Source: Lachnospiraceae bacterium UBA7110 (GTDB taxonomy: Bacteria; Bacillota; Clostridia; Lachnospirales; Lachnospiraceae). Taken from it: a DNA stretch of 6,105 bases. The notes beneath the pieces were generated by a model. It made no database searches. It had not been told where the DNA came from and saw only the letters and a program-made list of their open reading frames with translations. The DNA lies in NCBI GenBank assembly GCA_002492295.1, contig DKYC01000061.1:1-6105 (forward strand), given 5' to 3'. Below are positions 1-4,311 of this stretch, one piece after another (within the stretch, counting starts at the first letter, position 1; each line of letters begins with the position of its first letter). The translations under genes were made by a program, and so were the position numbers.

Positions 1-114
1 TGCAGACATTTGGCGACTGCCGCGGGGTTTTTGACTGGACATTATGTCTGTGCGGGGATTGGGATTATTGTCAGCAGAGAGAAAAGAAAATGGTACAGGC
101 TTGACACATTTTGA
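1..114 (+). CDS. 3' end of an unidentified gene, possibly a membrane protein (partial)
   Basis: Frame 1 is open from the window edge to a TGA at 112-114 and gives 37 residues. They contain a mostly hydrophobic segment (about residues 9-25, with A-A-G-F-L-T-G and A-G-I-G-I-I-V) followed by a basic stretch R-E-K-R-K-W. This fits a last membrane segment with a cytoplasmic tail. The other two plus frames stop or look less protein-like. The family cannot be named from so short a tail. The end of the frame overlaps the -35 box of the LysR gene's promoter, so the two genes are adjacent but probably transcribed separately. It may also be chance open frame. Confidence 0.35.
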   Translation, partial: CRHLATAAGFLTGHYVCAGIGIIVSREKRKWYRLDTF

Positions 115-129
115 ACACCTGGATACAAT
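101..129 (+). promoter_or_regulatory. Sigma-70/SigA-type promoter of the LysR gene
   Basis: TTGACA (101-106) and TACAAT (124-129) are separated by exactly 17 nt, nearly consensus for the vegetative sigma factor. The predicted transcript begins near 136 and leaves a leader of about 45 nt before the ATG at 180. Confidence 0.8.
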
Positions 130-160
130 AAAAACATACTTTGGATAATCACATTGTATC
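122..160. promoter_or_regulatory. Inverted repeat over the -10 box, possible autoregulatory operator
   Basis: GATACAAT (122-129) and ATTGTATC (153-160) are perfect 8-bp inverted arms 23 nt apart. The left arm contains the -10 hexamer and the right arm ends just before the ribosome binding site. LysR-type regulators often bind dyads at their own promoters, so autoregulation is plausible but unproven. If a transcript includes only the right arm, no RNA hairpin forms, which favours a DNA-level role. Confidence 0.35.
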
Positions 161-163
161 GGG

Positions 164-168
164 GGAGG
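164..168 (+). promoter_or_regulatory. Ribosome binding site fixing the LysR start at 180
   Basis: GGAGG lies 11 nt upstream of the ATG at 180. An in-frame TTG at 141 would add 13 residues that do not resemble a LysR N-terminus and has no comparable site, so 180 is preferred. Confidence 0.7.
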
Positions 169-179
169 GAGAAAAAGAG

Positions 180-1070
180 ATGTATAATCCTCAGCTTGAA
201 ACCTTCATTCGGGTAGCTGATGCAGGCAGCTTTAACAAGGCAGCGGAAGAATTCTATATTACGCCTACAGCAGTTATCAAACAGATTAATCTGCTGGAAA
301 ATTCCTTGGACGTAAAACTGTTTGAAAGAACGCATCGGGGACTGATTCTTACAAAAGCAGGAAAATCCTTATATCAGGACACGAAATATATTATCCAATA
401 CTGCAGGGATTCCGTAACGCGGGCAAAGAATGCAATGCAGGAAGATACGAATATTATTCGGATAGGCACATCTCCAATGACACCGGCACAGCTTTTAATG
501 CAGCTATGGTCAAAAATTCAGGTCAATTGCCCGGATATGAAGTTTCAGATTATACCGTTTGAAAACACACCGGAAAACGCCAGGGAAATTCTTGGAAATT
601 TGGGAAAAAATATTGATGTTGTCGGCGGTATTTTTGATGAAACGATGCTGAACCTGCGAAACTGCGCGGGACTGCAGCTCTCCCGAGAACCGTTATGCTG
701 TGCGGTTTCCGTGCACCACCGTCTTGCCGCAAAGAATAAACTTCTGATAGAAGATTTATATGGGGAAAACCTGCTGCTGATGCGCCGGGACTGGAGCCAT
801 TACGTAGACCGGCTGCGTGACGATCTCTGGCAGAATCATAGTCAGATACATATCATAGATTTTGAATTTTATGACATGAGCATCTTTAACCGCTGTGAAA
901 ACAGTAACGATGTGCTGCTGGCGATTCCCGGCTGGGCAAATGTGCATCCGCTGCTCAAAGTGATTCCGGTGGAATGGGAGCACAGTATTCCCTATGGACT
1001 GCTTCATTCGCCGAAGCCTTCGGAAACGGTAAAACGTTTTCTGAAAGCAGTGCAGGCGGCAGTGTCATAA
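180..1070 (+). CDS. LysR-type transcriptional regulator
   Basis: This is a 296-residue DNA-binding regulator, a normal length for the LysR family. Residues 1-60 form the winged helix-turn-helix: L-E-T-F-I-R-V-A-D-A-G-S-F opens it, A-A-E-E-F-Y-I-T-P-T-A-V-I-K-Q-I is the recognition region (about 20-36), and L-F-E-R-T-H-R-G-L-x-L-T-x-A-G (about 48-61) is the family's typical wing. A linker helix runs to about residue 88. The periplasmic-binding-like effector domain (about 92-290) begins I-I-R-I-G-T-S. The effector is not visible from sequence. The gene has its own promoter and terminator and lies just upstream of, and codirectional with, the alcohol dehydrogenase gene. The usual inference is that it controls that operon, although LysR targets are more often divergent. 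The frame is intact. The family call is secure; the target is inference. Confidence 0.95.
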   Translation: MYNPQLETFIRVADAGSFNKAAEEFYITPTAVIKQINLLENSLDVKLFERTHRGLILTKAGKSLYQDTKYIIQYCRDSVTRAKNAMQEDTNIIRIGTSPMTPAQLLMQLWSKIQVNCPDMKFQIIPFENTPENAREILGNLGKNIDVVGGIFDETMLNLRNCAGLQLSREPLCCAVSVHHRLAAKNKLLIEDLYGENLLLMRRDWSHYVDRLRDDLWQNHSQIHIIDFEFYDMSIFNRCENSNDVLLAIPGWANVHPLLKVIPVEWEHSIPYGLLHSPKPSETVKRFLKAVQAAVS

Positions 1071-1113
1071 AATCTGCCTAAAAGTTATAACCTTTCGGTG
1101 TAAACTGATGAAC

Positions 1114-1147
1114 AAAACGAGACTTCTGATGGGGACTCGTTTTTTTT
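1114..1147 (+). terminator. Intrinsic terminator after the LysR gene
   Basis: The arms AAAACGAG (1114-1121) and CTCGTTTT (1136-1143) pair perfectly. CTTC/GGGG (1123-1126 with 1131-1134, including two G-U pairs) continues the stem around a TGAT loop. Eight T residues (1140-1147) follow. It separates the regulator from the dehydrogenase operon. Confidence 0.85.
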
Positions 1148-1151
1148 ATAC

Positions 1152-1195
1152 TATAATTCATAGGATAACAAGTTTGTGATTTGCAGCTAAACTTG
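1152..1195 (+). promoter_or_regulatory. Candidate -10 box and dyad upstream of the alcohol dehydrogenase
   Basis: A perfect TATAAT lies at 1152-1157, directly after the terminator, but no good -35 hexamer sits 16-18 nt upstream. A promoter here may therefore need an activator, which would suit a LysR-controlled gene. Downstream, CAAGTTT (1169-1175) and AAACTTG (1189-1195) are perfect 7-bp inverted arms with a 13-nt centre. They could be an operator or a 5'-leader hairpin. Both readings are inference. Confidence 0.4.
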
Positions 1196-1205
1196 CGGAT
1201 TTTGA

Positions 1206-1211
1206 AAGGAG
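1206..1211 (+). promoter_or_regulatory. Ribosome binding site of the alcohol dehydrogenase
   Basis: AAGGAG ends one base before an ATG at 1213, which is too close to use, and 13 nt before the in-frame ATG at 1225, which is long but workable. The family's usual N-terminus (M-N-N-F-x-F-x-N) also points to 1225. Confidence 0.55.
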
Positions 1212-1224
1212 CATGGTTATTAAT

Positions 1225-2394
1225 ATGAATAATTTTCTCTTTGAAAACGGAACAAAGGCTATTTTTGGCAAAGGCTGTGTAAGGGAATACCTTGCCTGTT
1301 TTTTACGAAATTACGGTGATACAGTCATGCTGGCTTACGGTGGCGGTTCAATTAAGAAAAACGGTATCTATGATGAGATACTTGGAATTTTGAAAACAGA
1401 GGAGAGAAACATCGTAGAGTTTGACGGCATCATGGCAAACCCTACTTATGACAAAGTACTTGAGGGCGCCAAGCTGGCAAAAGAAAATCATGTGGATATC
1501 ATTTTGGCGGTAGGCGGCGGAAGTGTCATGGACTGCTGCAAGGCAGTTTCACTGGCGGCAAGGTATGAGGGGGATGTTTGGGATAATTTCTGGGCAAAAC
1601 CGGGGATTATTGATTTTGAGCCGTTGCCGCTGGGCGTTGTAGTGACCGTGGCAGGTACAGGCAGTGAAATGAATGGAGGGGCTGTCATTACAAATGAAAA
1701 ACGAAAGATTAAGACAGGACGTGATTACCCCATATGTAATCCGAAGCTGGCACTGCTTGACCCTGAATACACTTACAGCGTACCGGTGAAACAGATGGTT
1801 TCCAGCGGGTTTGACACCCTGTCCCATATCATGGAGATTTATTTTAGCGAGCCGGATGAACCCAATGTGTCCGATGATATTGCAGAAGCGCTGATGCGCG
1901 GGGTAATCCGTGATTTGCGCAGTGCAATAAAAAATCCGCAGGATTATACCGCACGAAGCAATCTGATGTGGGAGGCGACTATGGCAGAAAACCGTATTAT
2001 CAAGCTGGGGAAAAGGACGGATTTCGAATGCCACATGATGGAACATCAGCTGGGCGCATATACGAACTGTAATCATGGAGAGGGGCTTGCAGTACTGCAT
2101 CCGGTCTATTACCGCCATATATGTAAGAGTGGCGCGTCGAAGTTTGCCCGGTATGCAAAAGAGGTTTGGAGCATTCCGGAAACGGGAAAGTCCGAGACAG
2201 AGCTGGCATATGCAGGTGTGGAGGCATTGGCAGATTTTATCAGGGAAATCGGACTCCCAACGACATTACGGGAGCTTGGCATGACAGAAGAAACAGACCT
2301 GAAACGGATTGCCGATTCCTGTGCCTGTGTCCAGGGGGCGTATAAGATTATGAACAACGAAGAGATTTTGGAAATTTTCCGGGAATGTTTTTAG
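1225..2394 (+). CDS. Iron-containing alcohol dehydrogenase, butanol dehydrogenase/YqhD type
   Basis: This 389-residue cytosolic enzyme should interconvert aldehydes and alcohols with NAD(P)H. The length matches the family. It opens M-N-N-F-L-F-E-N-G-T-K-A-I-F-G-K-G, typical of the butanol dehydrogenase branch. The nucleotide-binding half shows Y-G-G-G-S-I-K-K-N-G (38-47), G-G-G-S with D103 (97-103), and T-V-A-G-T-G-S-E (141-148). The four expected metal ligands are all present: D197 and H201 in G-F-D-T-L-S-H, H274 in M-E-H-Q-L-G, and H284 in N-H-G-E-G-L-A-V. The gene is therefore likely active. It follows a LysR regulator and precedes a broken aldo/keto reductase by 57 nt, with no terminator visible between them, so the two were probably one operon for carbonyl reduction or solvent/aldehyde detoxification. 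The natural substrate cannot be read from sequence. The choice of start at 1225 rather than 1213 is moderately supported. Confidence 0.95.
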   Translation: MNNFLFENGTKAIFGKGCVREYLACFLRNYGDTVMLAYGGGSIKKNGIYDEILGILKTEERNIVEFDGIMANPTYDKVLEGAKLAKENHVDIILAVGGGSVMDCCKAVSLAARYEGDVWDNFWAKPGIIDFEPLPLGVVVTVAGTGSEMNGGAVITNEKRKIKTGRDYPICNPKLALLDPEYTYSVPVKQMVSSGFDTLSHIMEIYFSEPDEPNVSDDIAEALMRGVIRDLRSAIKNPQDYTARSNLMWEATMAENRIIKLGKRTDFECHMMEHQLGAYTNCNHGEGLAVLHPVYYRHICKSGASKFARYAKEVWSIPETGKSETELAYAGVEALADFIREIGLPTTLRELGMTEETDLKRIADSCACVQGAYKIMNNEEILEIFRECF

Positions 2395-2451
2395 CGGATA
2401 AAAAGACGCGCAGACTTTGAAAGCCTGCAAATAAAAGGGAGAATGATTACA

Positions 2452-3079
2452 ATGATCAATAGGAGAATAGTAGGAAGAGGACTTGAAGTGTCTGCGGTAG
2501 GACTTGGCTGTATGGGATTTAGCCATGCATACGGAGCGCCTACAGACAAGGATGAAGCCGTTTCCATGATTCGTAATGCATCCGAAATGGGTTATACCTT
2601 TTTTGACACAGCAGAAGTTTATGGCACTTCGGAAAATCCTCATCAAAATGAGGAACTTTTTCCGACACTGGAGAAGCTCGGTGTCGGACTGGTAGCGTTT
2701 TCCCCGATGGCAAACGGCTTTTTGTCCGGAAATATGGAAAAGGAATGCAGTTTGACAGGAAATACGATTACCGCAGTAATATGCCCCAGTTTACGGACGA
2801 AGCGGTGGAGAAAAATAAAGGTTTAATCGCGCTTTTGGAAACGGTGGCGGAAAGTTCGGGAGCAACGCCGGCTTAGATTTCTTTGGCAAGGATAACATAT
2901 AATGGATGCTTTGCAAGAAGCCTTGGATTGTTCCGATTCCGGGAAGCCGCAAGCGTGAATGCCTGCAGGAAAATGCGGGGGCGGTAAATGTCAAATTGTC
3001 CGCGGAAGAAGTACAGGCATTAGATGACGCGTTTGACCGGATAGAGATGTCGGAAGTACAGCAATCCCAAAACGGATAA
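2452..3079 (+). pseudogene. Aldo/keto reductase, inactivated by an internal deletion, frameshifts and a stop
   Basis: The N-terminus is a clear aldo/keto reductase: G-L-E-V-S-A-V-G-L-G-C-M-G-F-S-H-A-Y-G (residues 10-28), then F-F-D-T-A-E-V-Y-G with catalytic D52 and Y57. At N-E-E-L (about 2647-2658) the sequence jumps to L-F-P-T-L-E-K-L-G-V-G, losing roughly 120-130 residues of the barrel, including the catalytic Lys and His. After F-L-S-G, an A-run at 2730-2732 is one base short; the other frame then reads K-Y-G-K-G-M-Q-F-D and Y-R-S-N-M-P-Q-F. A CAG-to-TAG nonsense codon lies at 2874-2876 (A-T-P-A-stop-I-S-L-A). A 14-nt insertion (2889-2902) follows, after which W-M-L-C-K-K-P-W-I-V-P-I-P-G-S-R resumes. 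Homology ends near M-S-E-V (3047-3058), with a stop at 3077. AGGGAG (2436-2441) is 10 nt from the ATG at 2452 and only 1 nt from the one at 2443, so 2452 is the original start. The first frame now stops at 2826. The family identification is firm. Confidence 0.9.
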
Positions 3080-3553
3080 AACGACGGAAATGAAAACAGG
3101 TATCATAAATTCTGCCCAAACGGCTTCGCCAGAAATCGAATCGATATTTTTTGAGGTTAGTATTAAACGGATTGAATTTTGCAATCGGTTCAACCATTCC
3201 GAGCAGAGATATACGGGCAATAATGCTGCCCGTAAAGAGGATACATGTGAAAGTCTGATTGAATATAACGCACCCGATTATCAGAATACTCAAATACAGA
3301 AAACCGACTATCCAAAGGGAAAATGTGGTCATAGACGGTAGCATATCCAACCCAATAGCTGTCTGTCATAAGCACGGCGGCAGCCGTATATTTTGCGAGG
3401 ATGACAGATTTACGGAACAGTCCCTTAGTAGCTATTAAAACGAATGTTCCTTTGGAATACTCATTTGACAGACAGCTTCCAGACAGAATGATAAATGCGC
3501 TGAATCCAACGCCGGAAATATTTTTATAAAATTGTTTCCACGCGTCCGGTCAT
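3020..3553 (-). pseudogene. ABC-2 type transporter permease remnant
   Basis: Reading the minus strand, three frames carry successive parts of one membrane protein. The first (from about 3549) reads P-D-A-W-K-Q-F-Y-K-N-I-S, then L-S-N-E-Y-S-K-G-T-F-V-L and T-K-G-L-F-R-K, the S-K-G-T-...-T-K-G signature of small ABC-2 permeases, and continues to S-Y-W-V-G-Y-A. The second (about 3335-3162) reads M-T-T-F-S-L-W-I-V-G-F-L-Y-L-S-I-L-I-I-G and ends K-F-N-P-F. After an extra base near 3161, the third reads L-T-S-K-N-I-D-S-I-S-G and a last membrane segment F-I-S-V-V-L-S-V-L-G-L-L-Y-F, stopping at 3020. The N-terminal part with the first membrane segment is missing: the ATG at 3553, with GGAGG (minus-strand copy of 3561-3565) 7 nt before it, now opens a frame of only nine codons. 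No ATP-binding partner gene is present. The last ~60 bases lie antisense to the aldo/keto reductase tail. The family call comes from motif memory, not a search. Confidence 0.75.
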
Positions 3554-3684
3554 TCTGTATCCTCCTGTTTTGACATATGAAAATATTATTATTTTGATAC
3601 TAAAAAGACAATCAACACTTTTCATGATACTTTTTTGGCGTGTATTTGGCATTTTCCGTATTATATCGGTTACAAAATTACTTC

Positions 3685-3713
3685 TTGAAACATAAATCAA
3701 ATCGTGATAAGTT
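3685..3713 (+). promoter_or_regulatory. Candidate promoter of the structured leader
   Basis: TTGAAA (3685-3690) and TAAGTT (3708-3713) are 17 nt apart. The -35 is good and the -10 weak. A transcript would start near 3720, just before an AGGAG (3727-3731) and an ATG. A second candidate is TTGGCG (3635-3640) with TATTAT (3659-3664), 18 nt apart. Confidence 0.35.
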
Positions 3714-3734
3714 ATTAAAAAAGTTTAGGAGAAC

Positions 3735-3797
3735 ATGGAAATGCAGAACTTACATTTTACAATGAATGATATGTATATGTATTACAGACGTACTTAG
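3735..3797 (+). CDS. Met-rich 20-codon open frame, possible leader peptide
   Basis: An AGGAG at 3727-3731 is 3 nt from the ATG at 3735 and 9 nt from the in-frame ATG at 3741, which is the better-spaced start. The frame ends at TAG 3795-3797. It encodes M-E-M-Q-N-L-H-F-T-M-N-D-M-Y-M-Y-Y-R-R-T, with five Met and three Tyr in 20 residues clustered near the end. It lies within a structured leader that ends in a terminator, upstream of a methionine/cysteine enzyme gene. A leader peptide whose translation senses charged tRNA-Met or tRNA-Tyr fits, but so does chance: AT-rich DNA readily yields ATG and TAT codons. It is not a recognised protein. Confidence 0.3.
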   Translation: MEMQNLHFTMNDMYMYYRRT

Positions 3798-3921
3798 AAG
3801 TAATTGTGTTCCGATTGGATGCACAGTTACGCAGGTAGGTCTGATATGTCTGTGCATATAAATCGGTAAGTGTAAGTTGTCATTATTATATTATAGAATG
3901 CTTTTAATAGCCGATTGTTTT

Positions 3922-3965
3922 AGAAATGCACCGGACATATTGTATGTTTCGTGCATTTTTTATTT
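3922..3965 (+). terminator. Strong intrinsic terminator within the leader region
   Basis: AAATGCAC (3924-3931) pairs with GTGCATTT (3951-3958). After one C-C mismatch the stem continues through two G-U pairs and ACATA (3935-3939) / TATGT (3943-3947), closed by a TTG loop. Six T residues (3956-3961) and then ATTT follow. No conventional gene ends upstream on this strand, so it must end a non-coding or leader transcript. Confidence 0.8.
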
Positions 3966-3977
3966 GGAAAGGAGATA

Positions 3978-4004
3978 GATTGAAAAATCAAAAATTTTTC
4001 AATC
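3978..4004 (+). repeat. Perfect 11-bp hairpin after a ribosome-binding-like site
   Basis: GATTGAAAAAT (3978-3988) and ATTTTTCAATC (3994-4004) are perfect inverted arms with a 5-nt CAAAA loop. AAAGGAGA (3968-3975) lies just before it, and a TTG at 3980 opens a frame to 4144 that resembles no known protein. The right arm overlaps CAATCGGC (4000-4007), which could also pair with GCCGATTG (3910-3917), making another mutually exclusive helix. Confidence 0.6.
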
Positions 4005-4005
4005 G

Positions 4006-4067
4006 GCAAATTTGTGCTTGCGCTGCATACATCAAAAAGCTAACGCTTTTCGCTGTCGGGAATTTGC
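4006..4067 (+). repeat. Nested inverted repeats
   Basis: GCAAATT (4006-4012) pairs with AATTTGC (4061-4067), and inside it AAAAGC (4035-4040) / GCTTTT (4045-4050) form a 6-bp hairpin with a TAAC loop. CGCTG occurs as a direct repeat at 4021-4025 and 4051-4055. The role is unknown. Confidence 0.4.
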
Positions 4068-4094
4068 AGGTATTGGCAAGAATGGAGGATTTAT

Positions 4095-4139
4095 ATGAAA
4101 TTGGTAAATGGTACAGAGGTTATTGCCAAAGGAGGGTAA
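4095..4139 (+). CDS. 14-codon open frame with a good ribosome binding site
   Basis: GGAGG (4084-4088) is 6 nt upstream of the ATG at 4095, ideal spacing. The frame reads M-K-L-V-N-G-T-E-V-I-A-K-G-G and stops at 4137-4139, one base before the next ATG at 4141. It looks like the start of a real protein truncated by deletion, or a leader peptide. I do not recognise it. Confidence 0.25.
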   Translation: MKLVNGTEVIAKGG

Positions 4140-4140
4140 A

Positions 4141-4218
4141 ATGAACATGCAAGCATGTTCGCTTGACCTTATGGATTCAAAAAATGCAACAAATATTTTG
4201 CAGAAAACAAAAAAATAA
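4141..4218 (+). CDS. 25-codon open frame after a near-perfect ribosome binding site
   Basis: AAAGGAGGG (4128-4136) lies 4 nt before the ATG at 4141. The frame runs 25 codons (M-N-M-Q-A-C-S-L-D-L-M-D-S-K-N-A-T...) to TAA 4216-4218. The first codons are part of a palindromic hairpin (4143-4160) that could hide the start in the mRNA. The product is not recognised. It may be a small peptide, a coupled leader, or the relic of a gene whose body was deleted. Confidence 0.25.
   Translation: MNMQACSLDLMDSKNATNILQKTKK
4143..4160. repeat. 18-bp palindrome GAACATGC-AA-GCATGTTC
   Basis: The perfect 8-bp arms are separated by AA. In RNA this gives a 7-bp hairpin with a CAAG loop, starting 6 nt after an SD sequence. 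In DNA it is a strong operator-like site. No T-run follows on the plus strand; the minus strand has only ATTTT, so it is a poor terminator. Confidence 0.6.
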
Positions 4219-4219
4219 C

Positions 4220-4248
4220 TATACAAAACATAAATTATCTGATAAAAT
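4220..4248 (+). promoter_or_regulatory. Candidate promoter of the PLP fusion gene
   Basis: TATACA (4220-4225) and TAAAAT (4243-4248) are 17 nt apart. Both hexamers match consensus only in part. If real, transcription would begin near 4255, making the gene independent of the terminator at 3922-3965. Confidence 0.35.
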
Positions 4249-4257
4249 AAACAAAAA

Positions 4258-4274
4258 CCTACTATTTAGGTAGG
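4258..4274. promoter_or_regulatory. Dyad CCTAC-N7-GTAGG upstream of the PLP fusion gene
   Basis: CCTAC (4258-4262) and GTAGG (4270-4274) form a symmetric 17-bp site at the predicted transcription start, about 40 nt before the gene. The position suits a repressor operator; it could equally be a small leader hairpin. Confidence 0.35.
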
Positions 4275-4298
4275 AAATATATGAAATAAAATACACAT

Positions 4299-4303
4299 GG
4301 AGG
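4299..4303 (+). promoter_or_regulatory. Ribosome binding site fixing the start at 4312
   Basis: GGAGG is 8 nt before the ATG at 4312, ideal spacing. An upstream in-frame ATG at 4297 overlaps the site itself and has no site of its own, so the protein starts M-A-R-G-I-G-T-K. Confidence 0.85.
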
Positions 4304-4311
4304 TACAAATC

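Larger units (their letters stand above)
3665..3815. repeat. Imperfect ~20-bp inverted repeat pair
   Basis: The reverse complement of 3665-3685 matches 3796-3815 at 18 of 21 aligned positions (two mismatches and one gap), with a perfect 10-bp core AATTACTTCT (3676-3685) / AGAAGTAATT (3796-3805). The arms are 110 nt apart and enclose a promoter candidate and a small open frame. They could be the termini of a small mobile or decayed element, or long-range RNA pairing if transcription starts upstream of 3665. No flanking target duplication was seen. Confidence 0.55.
3720..3965 (+). ncRNA. Attenuator-like leader RNA with alternative pairings (candidate)
   Basis: Four arms share sequence in the attenuator pattern. 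Arm 1 is CCGATT + ATGCACAG (3811-3816, 3819-3826). Arm 2 is CTGTGCAT + AATCGG (3850-3857, 3861-3866). Arm 3 is CCGATT + ATGCAC (3911-3916, 3926-3931). Arm 4 is GTGCATTT (3951-3958). Arms 1 and 2 form a 14-bp stem around a 23-nt loop; arms 3 and 4 form the terminator. Arm 2 can instead pair with arm 3 over 6 + 6 bp, which would block the terminator. An outer helix, AACTTACATTT (3747-3757) with AAGTGTAAGTT (3868-3878), pairs over 11 positions including one G-U. No known riboswitch or T-box motif was recognised. Whether it is a leader acting in cis or a free small RNA of about 245 nt is open. Confidence 0.45.
3554..4311. other. Gene-poor, AT-rich spacer packed with inverted repeats
   Basis: This ~750-base stretch has no convincing protein gene of normal size on either strand. 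It holds weak promoter-like sequences, three very short SD-preceded open frames, a strong terminator and at least eight inverted-repeat pairs, annotated separately. It could be a structured leader or small RNA, the remains of deleted genes, or both. Confidence 0.6.

Noticed and set aside
1213..1224. Upstream ATG as start of the alcohol dehydrogenase
   Set aside because: It is one base from the ribosome binding site, and the added M-V-I-N does not fit the family N-terminus as well as M-N-N-F.
1549..2118. Minus-strand open frame of 189 codons
   Set aside because: It is antisense to the dehydrogenase, whose motifs and metal ligands are intact; no protein-like features.
3570..3600. Plus-strand promoter beginning TTGACA at about 3570
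   Set aside because: The -35 is perfect, but no -10-like hexamer lies at 16-18 nt spacing.
3926..4144. 72-codon plus-strand frame
   Set aside because: Its first ATG is inside the terminator stem. The later SD-preceded TTG at 3980 is inside a hairpin. The sequence resembles no known protein.
4143..4160. LexA/DinR (SOS) operator
   Set aside because: GAAC and GTTC are present but 10 nt apart, instead of the 4 nt expected for the Gram-positive SOS box.
3665..4160. CRISPR array or group II intron remnant
   Set aside because: The repeats are inverted and irregularly spaced, not direct repeats with spacers, and no domain V-like hairpin or reverse transcriptase fragment is present.
3720..4311. S-box (SAM) riboswitch or T-box leader before the sulfur amino acid gene
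   Set aside because: I looked for the S-box core and the T-box AGGGTGGNACCGCG motif and found neither.
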